DNA of 64,000 nt from Micromonospora sp. NBC_01699 (lineage in GTDB: Bacteria; Actinomycetota; Actinomycetes; Mycobacteriales; Micromonosporaceae), in the NCBI RefSeq assembly GCF_036250065.1, contig NZ_CP109199.1, forward strand, positions 5,456,001 through 5,520,000, given 5' to 3'. Below, piece after piece: positions 17,920 through 28,104 of the stretch (the stretch's first letter is position 1; the number at the start of each line of letters is the position of its first letter). The notes below the pieces were generated by a model, which worked only from the letters and a program-made list of their open reading frames with translations, was not told where the DNA came from and searched no databases. The position numbers were made by a program, and so were the translations under genes.

Positions 17920-18687
17920 CTAGCCGACCGGTGCGGTCAGCCCCTGGGCGAAGCCGCCGTCGACACTCAGCTCTACGTTCGTGCTGAAGGTCGCGTCGAA
18001 GGCCAGGAACAGTGCGGCGGTCGCCACCTCCTCGACCGTGCCCATCCGGCGCAGCGGGGTGATCTCGTTGCCCTGCTCCTCGAAGGCCGCCCGGTCCGCG
18101 TCGGTCATGCCCGCGACGCCCATCGTCGGGGTCTTGATGAAGCCCGGAGCCACCGAGTTCACCCGGATCCGCCGGGGCAGCATCTCCGCGGCGAACACGT
18201 GGGCGAACGACCGCAGCGCGTCCTTCGAAGCGGAGTAGATGCTCATGCCGGGGAAGACCAGGTCGTTGGCCACCGTGGTGAAGACGATCGCGCCGCCGTC
18301 GGGGATGAGCGGGGCCAGGCGCTGCACCGTGAAGAAGGACCCCTTGGTGTTGATGTCGAACTGCCGGTCGTAGGAGGCTTCGGTCACCCGTTCCAGTGGC
18401 GCGTCCAGCTCCGCGATCCCGTGGTTGACGAACAGGGCGTCGACCCGGCCGAGCCGGTCCGCGACGAGCGTGCCGAGCGCGTCGATGTCGGCCATGCTGG
18501 CCGCGTCGGATCGCACCACGTACGCCGGCCGCGAGCGGAGTTCGGTCCGCGCCTCTTCGAGGGTCTTCTCGTTGCGTCCGGTGAGTACGACCTCGGCTCC
18601 CCCGTCGAGCAGGGCCTTGACGATCGCCAGCCCCATCCCGTGCGTTCCGCCGGTGACGACGGCCTTCCTACCCGCGTACCTGGTCAT
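17920..18687 (-). CDS. Short-chain dehydrogenase/reductase (SDR)
   Basis: A 255-residue classical SDR: cofactor motif TGGTHGMGLA, NHG in the NNAG position, Ser region FTTVAND and active pair YSASKDAL. The C-terminal VDGGFAQG is typical. It is the first gene of the SDR/hydrolase block and lies back to back with the frameshifted SARP regulator gene (18884), separated by 196 bases. The catalytic Ser position is less clear than usual (TTVAN), which may reflect substrate type. Confidence 0.85.
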   Translation of the reverse strand: MTRYAGRKAVVTGGTHGMGLAIVKALLDGGAEVVLTGRNEKTLEEARTELRSRPAYVVRSDAASMADIDALGTLVADRLGRVDALFVNHGIAELDAPLERVTEASYDRQFDINTKGSFFTVQRLAPLIPDGGAIVFTTVANDLVFPGMSIYSASKDALRSFAHVFAAEMLPRRIRVNSVAPGFIKTPTMGVAGMTDADRAAFEEQGNEITPLRRMGTVEEVATAALFLAFDATFSTNVELSVDGGFAQGLTAPVG

Positions 18688-18883
18688 TTTCCTCGTCTTG
18701 TCGGTCGGCCCGGTCCGGGCCGGGGTGTTGGTCGGCCCGGACCGGGCAGGTTGTCGGTGACGGGCTCCACCCTGCCGACCGGCGCTCCAGGCCGGCTTCG
18801 GATCGGCTCCAGACCGCTCCCCCGGCTCCGGACGTCGGCGGCGCCCGATCGGTCACCCGCCGCCGTCGAGTTACCGTGGCGAC

Positions 18884-21800
18884 GTGCGTTTCGGGGTGCT
18901 CGGTCCGGTACAGGTCTGGACGGCGGACGGAAGTCCGGCCCGGATACCCGAGGTGAAGGTCCGAACCCTGTTGGCCGACCTGCTGGCGCACCTGGGGCAG
19001 CCGGTGTCAACCGACCGGCTGATCGACGACCTGTGGGGCGAACGGCTCCCGGCCAATCCCACCGGTGCGCTGCACACCAGGGTCTCCCAGCTGCGCCGGG
19101 CGTTCGAGGAGGTTGAACCGGGCGGCCGGGACCTGGTGGCGTTCCACCCACCGGGCTACCTGTTGCGGGTGGACCCGGAAGCGGTGGACCTGGGACGCTT
19201 CCAGGCGCTGACCGGGCAGGCGCGACTGACCGCCGATCCGCGGGCGAGGGCGGTGCTGCTCTCCGACGCGCTCGCCCTGTGGCGGGGTACGTCGTTCGCG
19301 GACTTCGCCGACGAGCCGTTCGCGTCGGCCGCGATCGCCCGGCTGGAACAGCAGCGGCTGAATGCCCTGGAGGAGCAGGCGGAGGCGCGGCTGGAACTCG
19401 GCGAGCACGGCCTGCTGGCCGGTGAACTCGGTGACCTGGTGACCCGGTACCCGCTCCGGGAACGGCTGCGTGCCGCGTACCTGCGCGCCCTCTACCGGGC
19501 GGGCCGGCAGAACGAGGCGCTGGACAGCTACGCCCAGTTACGGGAACGCCTGGCCGAGGACCTGGGGGTGGATCCCGGTCCGGAGCTCACGGCGCTGCAC
19601 CGGGCGATCCTGAGGCAGGATCCGGCGCTGATGGCGCCGGCGGCTCGTCCCCGGACCAACCTGCCGGCCCCACTCACCGACCTGATCGGCCGGGACGAGG
19701 CGATCGCCCGGGTGCGGGTGTTGCTCGACAACGGCCGCCTGGTGACTCTCACCGGGCCCGGCGGGGTCGGCAAGACCCGGCTGGCGGTGGAGATCGGGAC
19801 CCGGGTGGTCGACACCTTCCCGGACGGGTGTGGATCGTCGAACTCGCCGGGCAGGGCAGCGGGATCGGCTCCGCCCCGCCCGACGCGGGATCGGACGCGG
19901 CCGGCACGGTGACCGACGTGCTGGCGGCGGCGCTGGGCATCCGGGACGACGCCGCGGCCGGGCTGCTCCCGGTGGCCGGCGCGGTGGCGCCGCCCGACCG
20001 GCTCACCGACGCGTTACGTACCAGGCGACTGCTGCTGATCATCGACAACTGCGAGCACGTGGTCGAGTCGGTGGCCGAGGTGAGCGACGTCCTGCTGCGC
20101 GCCGCCCCCGGGCTGCGGATCCTCGCCACCAGTCAGGAACCACTGGGGCTGGCCGGCGAGCAGATCTGCCCGGTGATGCCGCTGGAGCTGCCCGACCCGG
20201 CGGCCGGACCGGAGCCCACCACCCTGCTGGGGTTCAGTGCGGTACGGCTGTTCGTGGCCCGGACCGTGGCGGCGGCGCCGGATTTCGTCCTCGATCCGGG
20301 CAACGCCGCCGCGGTCGCGACGATCTGCCGCCGGCTCGACGGGATCCCGCTCGCCCTGGAACTGGCGGCCACCCGGATACGCGTGCTCGGCGTACGGGAA
20401 CTTGCCGAGCGGTTGGACGACCGGTTCGACCTGCTGGCCAGCGGACGGCGGGGCGGCCCGGCCCGCCAGCAGACCCTCCGGGCGATGATCGACTGGAGTT
20501 GGGAGTTGCTGACCGGGGCCGAGCGGATCGTGCTGCGCCGGCTGGCCGTGGCCGTCGACGGCTGCACGGTGCAGGCCGCCGAGGCGATCTGCACCGGCGA
20601 CGGTGTCCGGGCCCGGGAGGTGCTCGGTTTCTTGGCCCGCCTGGTGGACCGCTCGCTGGTGGTCGTCGGCGGTAGCCCGGACGGCTCCCGCCGGTACCGA
20701 CTGCTCGAATCCGTCGCCGCCTACTGCCTGGAGCACCTCGACCGGGCGCAGGAGTCGGCCCGGATACGGGCCCGGCACTACCGGTACTACACGGAACTCG
20801 CCGAACGCGCCGAGCCGTACCTGCGCGGTCCGGCCCAGCAGGAGTGGCTGCGCCGGCTGGACACGGAGACGGGCAATATGCGTACCGCGCTCAAGAACGC
20901 CAACCGGGACGGCGCCGCCGGGTTGGCGGTGCGGATGGTCAACTCGATGGTCTGGTACTGGGTGTTGCGGGGCCGGCTCGACGAGGCCCGGCGATCACTG
21001 GCCGCGGCACTGGCCGTGGCCGGCCCGGCCTCCACCGCGAGCAGGACCACGACGACGATCTGGCATGCGGGCATCACGGCACGGTACGGCGAGAGCGTCG
21101 ACCCGGCGGCGCTGATCGGCCCGTTGGCCGGAGGCGGAAGACGGGCCGGCCGACCCGGGCGCGCGGGCCAGGGCGGAGTGGTTTCTCGGCTTCGCCCAGA
21201 TCGGCTTCGGCGACCCGGCCGCCAGCGAGAACCTGGTCAGCCGGGCACTCGTGGCGTTCCGGGCGAACGGCGACCGGTGGGGGATGGCCGTCGCGCTGGG
21301 CACCCGGGCGAAGCAGGCGCTGACCCGGGGCGACCTCACCTCGGTCGAACGCGACGGCGAGCAGAGCCGGACGCTGTTCGGCGAACTCGGGGACCGCTGG
21401 GGCCAGTTGCAGGCCATGTTCACGCTCGGCCTGCTCGCCCAGATCACCGGCGACTATCCACGGGCCGCCGACCTGCACCGGACCGGGGCGCGGATGGGCG
21501 AGGAACTCGGGCTGTGGACCGAGGTCTCCGACAATCTGTGCCAACTCGGCCGGGTCGCCCTGCTGAGCCGCGACTACGAGCGGGCGGCGGACCTGCACGA
21601 CCGCGCGCGGCGGCTGGCCGTCGAGCAGGGCTACCAGGTCGGCGAGGAACTGGCCGAGATCGGCCTCGCCCTCGGGGCCAGGCGCCAGGGCCGGCTGGAC
21701 ACCGCCGAGGCGCACCTGCGCAACTGGCTCGACTGGGATCGTCGGATGGGCTCGGACATCGGGTCGGCGCTGATCCTGAGCGAACTCGGCTTCGTCGCCG

Positions 21801-22162
21801 AGCAACGCGGTGACGACGAGGCCGCCCTGACCCTGCACCTGGACGGGCTCGCCGCCGCCAGGCAGAGTGGTGATCCCCGAGCGATCGCCCTGGCGCTGGA
21901 GGGACTGGCCGGCGCGCAGGTCTCGGCGGGCCGACCCGAACAGGCCGCCCGACTGCTCGGTGCCGCCGCCGCGACCAGGGAGTCGGTGGGCGTACCGTTG
22001 CCAGCCGCCGAACGCTTCGACGTCGACCGGATCGGCGGCCGAACCCGCGCCGTCCTGGGCGACGAGGCGTTCGCCACACAGTACGCACACGGCCGTAGCC
22101 ACGGGACGGACCGGTATCCGGAGGATCTCACCCTCACCGCCCACCCGGCGATCGGCTCCTGA
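18884..22162 (+). pseudogene. SARP/NB-ARC/TPR regulator interrupted by two compensating frameshifts
   Basis: Three reading segments together encode one AfsR-type regulator of about 1,090 residues. 18884-19827 gives the SARP domain, BTAD and Walker A (TLTGPGGVGKTRLAVE). One base is then missing in GACGGGTGTGG, where the expected protein continues DG-VWIVELAG. 19828-21130 gives the rest of NB-ARC (LLLIIDNCEHVVESVAEV, RLDGIPLALELAATRIR). One extra base near 21130 returns the frame, and 21131-22162 gives the TPR-like C-terminus. The start is GTG at 18884. Both flanking frames are well conserved in sequence character, so the shifts are either recent mutations or sequencing errors in G-rich runs. 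It is divergent from the SDR/hydrolase block. Confidence 0.75.
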
Positions 22163-22265
22163 GGTGCTGTCAGCCGGCCGGGCACGGTGGCTGGCTGCCC
22201 ACCGCTGACAACTGCGGCGCGCTGGGCGGTGCTGAACGGCGCAGCGGCGACGCTGACGCCGGTTC

Positions 22266-22297
22266 GGTTCGGCGTACCGTCACCGGCACGCCGAACC
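22266..22297. terminator. Terminator between convergent regulator and metalloprotease genes
   Basis: A 9-bp perfect stem (GGTTCGGCG / CGCCGAACC) with a 14-base loop lies between the two convergent stop codons. Confidence 0.55.
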
Positions 22298-22319
22298 GGA
22301 CTTCATCCGTACCCTTCAC

Positions 22320-23726
22320 TCACATGCCGGGGCGGCAGTTCGGGTTGCAGTGCATCAGTTGCAGGCTGTCGAGCTGATAGCTGAAGTTCTGCCCGGTTGG
22401 GCTGACCACCGAGAGCTGGACCTGGGTGGCGCCCGGCGGGGCCTGGACCGGGTTCCAGGTTCGTTCCGGCCAGTCGGTGGCCATGCTGAAGAGTCCGCTG
22501 TCGCTGTCGCCGATCCAGCCGCCCGAGCCGTTGTACCAGGACAGCCGCAGCTTGACCGAGCCCACCGAGGCCGACCGGATCCGGGCGTAGAACCTGTAGT
22601 ACTGGCCGGCGGTAACGGACTTCCGGGCGGTCACCGACACCTTTCCCTCGGCATGCGACTGTACGTTCGCCTGGAGCGAGCGCCGCCCGTCGTAGTAGTA
22701 GCAGGAAAGGTTGCTGTCTCCGCAGGACGGGGTGACCTGCGTCCAGACGCCTCCGCTCACGGAGAATCCGGTGGGGGTCGCGCTCGGGGTGTTCGCCTCG
22801 ACGGTGCGTTCCTGGGCGGTGAGCAGATCGTTGCTGTAGCCGACGTCGCAGCAGGTGGGCGCGGTGAGGGTCGGGTGGGCGGCGACGTTCCAGGTGAGGA
22901 CGCCCGAACCAGTTGGGCTGTCCCGGTAAAATCTTGCCGACACCTCGCTCGGGTCGTAGTTCGAGTTGAAGTCCTGGTCGAGCATCCAGTAGTTGGACCA
23001 GTCCATCATGATGTCGGCGACGTACTGCTGATTGGTCTCCTGCGACCAGGCGTGGCCGGCGCCGAGCAGGTGCAGCAGCTCGTGCCCGACGATCCCGCTG
23101 TCCCACAGCTCGGCGGTGCCGAAGCAACCGTTGCCGCCGGTGGTCATCGCCGGCAGGACCATGCAACCGGAGTTCGTCGCGGACGGGATCTGCGCGTCGG
23201 TGAACACGAAGTACCAGCGGTTCGGGTCGTCGTACCCGGCGGCGGTGATGTCGCTGTAGACGGCGGTCCAGTCCGAGCCCGAGCCGGTCGGCGTCGCTAT
23301 GTCGAGCTTCTCGGGCACCACCAGCGCCCGCGCGTAGTCGGCGTAGGTGCCGTTCGGGGTGTACCGACAGGAGAAGTTGATGTGCTGGTCGTAGTTGCTC
23401 GACTCGTCCAGCAGCCAGTCGATCCGATCCACCACCTTGGCGATCTTTTCGACAAATGCCTCGTAGTGATTGCCTTCGCTTTCGTGCCAACCGTAGATGA
23501 TCTGAATGGCGGGGATGGTCGGCGTGGGCGGTGCCGTGGGAGTGGTGGCGACTGTCGCGCATCCTCGCACCGGTACGGCCCCGTCGGCCGGCTGCGCGTA
23601 CGGCTGGGTCGGTTCGCTCGCGTTGAGGAACGGATCATGGGCGTAGGCCGGTGTTCCACCGGCCAGCACCACGGCCGCAGCGACCACTGCGGCCAGCATC
23701 CAGCGCCCTCGTCTGATCAAGACCAT
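22320..23726 (-). CDS. Secreted metzincin-type zinc metalloprotease
   Basis: A 468-residue exported protein. The signal peptide covers about residues 1-29 (cleavage near AYA-HD). The zinc-binding motif GHELLHLLGAGH contains a perfect HExxHxxGxxH (His215, Glu216, His219, His225), the hallmark of metzincins, followed by a possible Met-turn in VADIMMDW. The C-terminal about 120 residues look like a beta-sandwich ancillary domain (YRFYARIRSASVGSVKLRLSW) of carbohydrate-binding style. At least ten cysteines suggest disulfides. The ribosome site GAGGAGG sits directly against ATG 23726; a TTG two codons later is better spaced and may be the true start. Convergent with the frameshifted regulator. Confidence 0.75.
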   Translation of the reverse strand: MVLIRRGRWMLAAVVAAAVVLAGGTPAYAHDPFLNASEPTQPYAQPADGAVPVRGCATVATTPTAPPTPTIPAIQIIYGWHESEGNHYEAFVEKIAKVVDRIDWLLDESSNYDQHINFSCRYTPNGTYADYARALVVPEKLDIATPTGSGSDWTAVYSDITAAGYDDPNRWYFVFTDAQIPSATNSGCMVLPAMTTGGNGCFGTAELWDSGIVGHELLHLLGAGHAWSQETNQQYVADIMMDWSNYWMLDQDFNSNYDPSEVSARFYRDSPTGSGVLTWNVAAHPTLTAPTCCDVGYSNDLLTAQERTVEANTPSATPTGFSVSGGVWTQVTPSCGDSNLSCYYYDGRRSLQANVQSHAEGKVSVTARKSVTAGQYYRFYARIRSASVGSVKLRLSWYNGSGGWIGDSDSGLFSMATDWPERTWNPVQAPPGATQVQLSVVSPTGQNFSYQLDSLQLMHCNPNCRPGM

Positions 23727-23878
23727 CCTCCTCGACAGGTTGGGGCGGCGCGCTGACGCGACGCTGCATCCTTGCCAGGAAACGCCCCCCGTTGATTTGC
23801 GTCGGTCAATGTTTTGATCTCGGAGGGTTACTTGTCAACCACCTTCCGCCAATGGAAATCCGCGAAATAGTCCAGCAA

Positions 23879-23930
23879 TACTTCAGCCGCGCCCGGCGAA
23901 ATGATCGTTCTCGCAGCTCAGGGTCGGTTC
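23879..23930 (+). repeat. Solo IS701-type element end
   Basis: This 52-base stretch closely matches the sequence at 48588-48639 that precedes an IS701-type transposase fragment. They share CGTTCTCGCAGCTCAG exactly, and most of the flanking 30 bases. No transposase is next to it here, so it is a leftover end or miniature element, between the metalloprotease and LuxR-type regulator genes. Confidence 0.55.
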
Positions 23931-23978
23931 CCGCTCGCCATGTCCGGTGCCCCAAGGCAACAGCGCCCGCTCAGCTAC

Positions 23979-26717
23979 TCATTGGGCCGAGACCCCGACA
24001 CCGAGGGTGGCGAGGTCGCGCCGGCCCTCGGCGGCACGGTCAGGCAACAGCAGGAGTGTGCAGGCTCGTTCGAACCGGGCACCGATCCGCTCCCATCCCG
24101 CCACCGCGGCGGTGAGGGCTGCGGTGTCGCCGTACAGGCGGCCTCGGGCGCGGGCGGTGCAGGCAGCGGCCCACGCGTTCTCGTGCCGCTCGGCGGCCGA
24201 CAGCAGGTCCAGGGCGTCGGGGAGTTCGGCGACGACGGCCAGCTCGGCGCCAACCGCCCGCGAGTAGGGCGGGGACCAGCTGCGGATGCCGTTGAACGTC
24301 AGACGGACAAGCGCGGCGGAGTCCTCGACCCGCCCGGTGTGTACGGCGAGCCGCGCGTCGACCATCGTCAGGAACGTGGCGTGCGGGGGTAGCTCCCCGA
24401 TGACCTCGATCGCGCGCGAGCGCCACAGCGCGTACCCCTCGTCGTCGCCGCGCAGCCCGTGGACGAGGGCGACAGCGGCCATCGGCGGCGACATCGTGCC
24501 GGTGCGCGGACGGCCGGACCGCTGCCAACCGTCCCACGCGGTGCCCGCCATCCGCAGCGCCTCGTCGAAGCGTCCGCTGAGCACCAGCGGCGTGATCAGG
24601 AGAGCGGCCGAGTGGTAGGAGCTGCCGGCGAGGTCGTCGTCCATGGTCCGCTGGCCGACCGACAGAGCGGCCGGCAGGTCGCCGACGCCGAGGGCGGCCA
24701 GGTGGGCCATGCGGTACGTGTCGATGATCTCCGGGGCGGCGTGCGGGTCGTGCCGGGACATCGCGGGCAGCAGGGTCAACCGTTCGTCCATGATTCGGCG
24801 TACGTCCCCGCCCCGCCCCGCCACGATGTCGGCGGTGGCCACCGCGTCCAGAACCGCACTGATCAGCACCGGATCGCCGGTGGCCCGGGCGGCTACCGCG
24901 GCGGCCTCGGCGAGCGCCGGGTCGGCCTCGTACCTGTCGGAGGTCGCCGCCCAGGCCGCCGCCTCGGCGAGGCGGGCCACCACCACGGCGTCACCCGATC
25001 CGTCGGCCGCGGACGCCGCCTCGTCGAGCAGGTCACGCAGGCGCTCGTGCGGCACCTCGACGGCGAACCCTGCCGGGTGCCGCCGCGCGGTGGTGACCGC
25101 CTGCGCCAGCGCGACGGCCGTGGCCCCACGATCTCCGGCCAGGCGGGCCCGCTGCGCGGCGGCGAGCAGCAGGTCGAAGGGCCGCTGACCGTCGTCGCCG
25201 ATCGCATGGGTGACGGCGGAGGCGGCGTACAGGTCCACGGCGGCCTCGCCGGGGGTGGGGGCCCGTTCGGCGGCGGTCCGGTAGTGGCCGAGCGATTCCA
25301 TCAGGAACCGCCGCGTGTAGGCGAGGTGTGCCAGTGCTCGGGCCAGCCGGTGTGGCAGTTCACCCGGGCCCTCGGGGGCGGCGGCGAGGGCGGCTCGCAG
25401 GTCGTCGGCGACGCCGTCGAACTCCTCGTACCACTCGTCGCCGTCCAGCCTCGTCTCGATCGCGGTGGCGACCGCTGCCGCCCAGCGCAGGTGCCGGTCC
25501 TGGATCTCCGGCTGCTCACCGGAGACGTCCAACTGTTCGGTGGCGAACGCGCGTACTGTCTGCAACAGTCGCCACCGGGCCGCGCCGTCCCGGCGGTGCA
25601 CGGTGACCAGGCTTTTGTCCGCCAGCCTGCCAAGCACGTCGGCGACCGCGCCACGGGTGCTCCCGGCGAAGCCGACTGCGGCGACGGCGGCGAGGTCGAA
25701 CGCCCCGGCGAAGGCGGCGAGCCGTCGGAACAGCGCCCGCTCCTCGTCGTCCAGCAGGTCGTGGCTCCAGCCGATGACCGCGCGCAGCGAGCGGTGTCGC
25801 TCGTTCGCGCCCCTGCCGCCGGCCACCAGCCGCAGGTGGTCGTCGAGCGCGGCCAGCAACCCGCTCTCGCCCAGGGTGGCACTGCGTGCCGCCGCCAGCT
25901 CGATCGCCAGTGGCATGCCGTCCAGCCTCGCGCACAGCTTCGCGACCACGGCGGGGTCCGCCGCGAATCCGGGGTCCGCGGCGGTGGCGCGGTCGATGAA
26001 GAGCCGCTCGGCGTCGGACTCCAGCGGCAGCGGGCCCAGCGGTACGGCACGCTCGCCGGGCACGCCGAGGCGTTCCCTGCTGGTGGCCAGGATGCGGGTG
26101 CCCGGGCAGCCGGACAGCACCCGCTCGGCGAACGGTGCCACCACGTCGATCACGTGCTCGCAGTTGTCCAGCACCAGCAGCGATCGGCCCTCTCCGAGCC
26201 GCTCCACCACGGCGTCCTCCAGCGACTGCTGGGGGCGCTCGCTCACGCCGAGCGTGGCGGCCACCGCCTGTGCGACGTACCCGCCGCGAGCCGGAACGAG
26301 ATCGACGAACGCGCCGCCGGAGGGGAAGGAAGGCCCCGCCGCCTCGGCGATCTGGCCCGCCAGCCGCGTCTTGCCCACCCCGCCAGGTCCCACCACGGTC
26401 ACCAGCCGGGCGCCGCGCAGCGTCTCCATCAGCTGCTCACGCTCGGCGGTCCTGCCGACGAAAGTGGTGAGCGCCGATGGCAGGCCGGCCAGCCGCCCAG
26501 GTACCGGCGCCCCCGCCTGCACCTGTACGGCGAGTTCGCCGAGCGCCCTCCGGTCGGCGACGCCGTACTTGCGCAGCAGCGAGGAGACGTGATTCTCCAC
26601 GGTCCGCACGGAGATGTGCAGCCTGCCGGCGATGTCGGCGTTGGACAGGCGCGCGCCGAGCATGACGAGCACCTCGATCTCTCGCTTCGACGCTCCGGCC
26701 GGATGCGTGACGTCCAT
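23979..26717 (-). CDS. STAND regulator with N-terminal LuxR HTH and NB-ARC-like ATPase
   Basis: A 912-residue regulator. The LuxR-type HTH is at the N-terminus (about residues 8-65: ASKREIEVLVMLGARLSNADIA, RTVENHVSSLLRKYGV), unlike LAL regulators where it is C-terminal. Next comes an ATPase with Walker A VVGPGGVGKTRLAGQIAE and Walker B SLLVLDNCEHVID, then a long helical TPR-like region. The start ATG at 26717 directly precedes the HTH. Its neighbours are a secreted metalloprotease downstream and a divergent reductase-like gene. Target and ligand unknown. Confidence 0.85.
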   Translation of the reverse strand: MDVTHPAGASKREIEVLVMLGARLSNADIAGRLHISVRTVENHVSSLLRKYGVADRRALGELAVQVQAGAPVPGRLAGLPSALTTFVGRTAEREQLMETLRGARLVTVVGPGGVGKTRLAGQIAEAAGPSFPSGGAFVDLVPARGGYVAQAVAATLGVSERPQQSLEDAVVERLGEGRSLLVLDNCEHVIDVVAPFAERVLSGCPGTRILATSRERLGVPGERAVPLGPLPLESDAERLFIDRATAADPGFAADPAVVAKLCARLDGMPLAIELAAARSATLGESGLLAALDDHLRLVAGGRGANERHRSLRAVIGWSHDLLDDEERALFRRLAAFAGAFDLAAVAAVGFAGSTRGAVADVLGRLADKSLVTVHRRDGAARWRLLQTVRAFATEQLDVSGEQPEIQDRHLRWAAAVATAIETRLDGDEWYEEFDGVADDLRAALAAAPEGPGELPHRLARALAHLAYTRRFLMESLGHYRTAAERAPTPGEAAVDLYAASAVTHAIGDDGQRPFDLLLAAAQRARLAGDRGATAVALAQAVTTARRHPAGFAVEVPHERLRDLLDEAASAADGSGDAVVVARLAEAAAWAATSDRYEADPALAEAAAVAARATGDPVLISAVLDAVATADIVAGRGGDVRRIMDERLTLLPAMSRHDPHAAPEIIDTYRMAHLAALGVGDLPAALSVGQRTMDDDLAGSSYHSAALLITPLVLSGRFDEALRMAGTAWDGWQRSGRPRTGTMSPPMAAVALVHGLRGDDEGYALWRSRAIEVIGELPPHATFLTMVDARLAVHTGRVEDSAALVRLTFNGIRSWSPPYSRAVGAELAVVAELPDALDLLSAAERHENAWAAACTARARGRLYGDTAALTAAVAGWERIGARFERACTLLLLPDRAAEGRRDLATLGVGVSAQ

Positions 26718-26865
26718 CGCGCCATCATGCCCGACACCGGATCAGTAGTGCGTAGTCCAGTGCGTAGTCCAATGAGTGGTGAAATGCGTGATCGCCGCCG
26801 ATGCCCGTCCCACCCCCCGTGCAGCAGGCTCTATCCGAGTTCACCGAAACCACCGGGGAGACATC

Positions 26866-27462
26866 ATGGGACGCGTCGTTCTGTCCATCTTCACCACCGC
26901 CGATGGGGTCGTCAACGACCCGCAGCGGTTCACCTTCCAGTTCGTCAGCGAGGACTCCATGCGGACCGGGCTGGCGCAACTACAGGCCGCCGATGCGCTG
27001 CTGCTCGGCCGGGTCACCTACGAGGGGTTCGCCGGGTCCTGGCCGAACATGACCGACGAGGCGGGCTTCGCCGACAAGATGAACAGCATGCCCAAGTACG
27101 TCGTCTCGACGACGCTGGACCGGGGCGAGTGGAACAACACCACCGTCATCAGCGAGAACGTCGCCGAGACGATCACCAAGCTGAAGGCCGAGGTGAACGG
27201 CGACATCCTGATCTACGGTAGCGTCGCGCTGGTCAGGTGGCTGCTGCGCAACGAACTCGTCGACGAACTGCGCCTGGTCACCTACCCCGTCGTGATGGGC
27301 GGTGGCGTACGCCTCTTCGAGGAGTCGGGCGAGCCGGCGGTCCTCCGGCTGGTCGGCGCGCAGGCGTTCGACTCGGGCGTGGTCGTCCTGACCTACGCCC
27401 CCACCGGGGACGAGCTCGTCGGGTGGGGGCAGGAGCCCGGCGCCCCGGGCGGTGAAGGCTGA
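26866..27462 (+). CDS. Dihydrofolate reductase / RibD C-terminal-like family protein
   Basis: A 198-residue protein with the RibD C-terminal/DHFR fold: VVLSIFTTADGVV at the start, ADALLLGRVTYEGFAGSW, VISENVAETITKLKAEVNGDILIYGSVALVRWLL (cofactor-binding loop) and DELRLVTYPVVMGGG. The start ATG at 26866 has GGGGAG 6 bases upstream. Such YyaP/YwjB-like proteins are common near regulators; true DHFR activity has not been shown for most. It is divergent from the LuxR-type regulator. Confidence 0.8.
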   Translation: MGRVVLSIFTTADGVVNDPQRFTFQFVSEDSMRTGLAQLQAADALLLGRVTYEGFAGSWPNMTDEAGFADKMNSMPKYVVSTTLDRGEWNNTTVISENVAETITKLKAEVNGDILIYGSVALVRWLLRNELVDELRLVTYPVVMGGGVRLFEESGEPAVLRLVGAQAFDSGVVVLTYAPTGDELVGWGQEPGAPGGEG

Positions 27463-27531
27463 GAGCGAGGCGGCACTCGACCCTCGGCTACGACACGCTC
27501 CATAGACCCAATCGTGGTGAAGGAGAAGACC

Positions 27532-27876
27532 GTGAACGACGATGTCACCCAGTACATCAACAAGGCGCAGCCGTGGCAGATCGACGTATGCGAAAAGCTA
27601 CGTGCGATAATCCGCCAAACCATTCCAGGTGTCGAGGAACGGCTCCAGTACGGCAAGCCGCACTACCTCAAGAACGGCCACTACGCGGCTGTCATCGCGG
27701 TAGCCAAGTCCAAGGTGTCGTTCATGGTCTTCAACGCCACGGATATCGCCGAGGTCAGGGGATTCCTCCGGGCAATGGGCAACGGTGAACGCAAAACCGT
27801 CGACATCAAGGAAGGGCAAGACGTCGACTACGGCACGCTCGCCAGCATCCTGGGAAAGACCATGGCCGCCCTGTAG
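27532..27876 (+). CDS. DUF1801 family protein
   Basis: A 114-residue small protein with the DUF1801/YdhG fold pattern: the early LRAIIRQTIPGVEERLQYGKP and a central YAAVIAVAKSKVSFMVF. The GTG at 27532 is preferred over GTG 27514 because GGAG lies 6 bases upstream of it. It follows the reductase-like gene by 69 bases on the same strand. Function unknown; the fold is also seen in iron-chaperone-like frataxin relatives (family knowledge, weak). Confidence 0.75.
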   Translation: MNDDVTQYINKAQPWQIDVCEKLRAIIRQTIPGVEERLQYGKPHYLKNGHYAAVIAVAKSKVSFMVFNATDIAEVRGFLRAMGNGERKTVDIKEGQDVDYGTLASILGKTMAAL

Positions 27877-27936
27877 TTGCTTGCCAGAGTGTCTGCCGTA
27901 CAGGGTCTGATCAATCTGACCCGCTGCGCGGGGGGC

Positions 27937-27959
27937 GTGCCGGGGTGGGGACCCGGCAC
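27937..27959 (+). terminator. Terminator after the DUF1801 gene
   Basis: A perfect 8-bp GC stem (GTGCCGGG / CCCGGCAC) with a 7-base loop, about 60 bases past the stop. The region up to 28090 is rich in further TGCCGGCA-type inverted repeats. Confidence 0.55.
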
Positions 27960-28104
27960 GGTCCCGGCCTGCCGGCACGCGAGACGGCAGCAGCATCGTC
28001 GCGACTGACAGCACCGGACGGCTGCCGGCAGGACGGCCGGCAGAAGTGATCCTGCCGGACGTCCTGCCTGTCTCCCCGCATCGGACGTTGCTTGACTCAG
28101 CGCC

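Noticed and set aside
18884-22162. Programmed frameshifting in the SARP regulator
   Set aside because: The two shifts go opposite ways and neither site has a recognised slippery pattern with a stimulator; indels or sequence error are simpler.
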